From Sisyra terminalis (taxonomy: Eukaryota > Arthropoda > Insecta > Neuroptera > Sisyridae): a stretch of DNA of 64,000 nt. The stretch's first letter is position 1. Every line of letters begins with the position of its first letter. The stretch covers positions 37,282,449 to 37,346,448 of the forward strand of contig OY292276.1 in the NCBI GenBank assembly GCA_958496175.1. The letters run 5' to 3'. The notes below the pieces were generated by a model. The model did not search any database. It was not told the origin of the DNA and worked only from the letters and a program-made list of their open reading frames with translations. Below, one piece after another: positions 63,976-64,000 of the stretch. A program made the translations under genes and the position numbers.

Positions 63976-64000
63976 TATTAATATAAGTATGAATCTAAAT

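Overview
The window is AT-rich animal nuclear DNA, most likely from an insect. The genes have short GT-AG introns, a single-exon atonal/amos-type proneural gene is present, and the intergenic DNA is full of small inverted-repeat transposons, tRNA-derived SINEs, a Penelope-like retroelement and a Helitron. The order of insect cannot be fixed from the sequence alone.

Left end (1-14,700) is gene-dense and made of two head-to-head pairs. A five-exon beta-1,4-galactosyltransferase-family gene (minus strand, 232-1852) faces a ten-exon Sec24C/D COPII coat gene (plus strand, 2957-7571). Then a three-exon mitochondrial Tim13 chaperone (minus strand, 9175-9636) faces the Myb-repeat subunit SNAPC4 of the snRNA-activating complex (plus strand, 9890-14,657, two coding exons around a 2.2-kb intron). 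All four reading frames could be rebuilt end to end with consistent splice phases. Both shared promoters carry the same ATTTGACAGCA word. These are housekeeping functions: Golgi glycosylation, ER export, mitochondrial import and snRNA transcription.

Middle (14,700-41,976) is almost gene-free. It holds a decayed zinc-finger-like locus near 15.3-16.7 kb, tRNA-derived SINE sequence, several hAT-like and other MITEs (18.1, 24.2, 25.0, 28.0, 34.5, 38.3 and 39.0 kb), one of them nested inside another, and a broken Penelope-like element at 31.6-32.8 kb whose GIY-YIG endonuclease is still readable.

At 41,977-42,861 on the minus strand lies an intact, intronless atonal-family bHLH gene. The large gene deserts on both sides are what one expects around a developmental regulator with scattered enhancers, although much of the visible structure in them is transposon debris.

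Right end (43,000-64,000) has no gene I can identify with confidence. It contains a foldback element built from about 16-bp subrepeats, a 754-bp hAT MITE with a near-perfect 8-bp target duplication, a hAT transposase remnant, two exon-like segments on the plus strand (51.7 and 60.0 kb) whose splice phases are compatible, a long AT microsatellite, and a complete non-autonomous Helitron (62,852-63,975) carrying a tRNA-like segment. I found no convincing sign of an undescribed biological system. The most unusual items are the possible small spliced gene at 51.7-60.1 kb, the nested and foldback elements, and the Helitron with embedded Pol III boxes.
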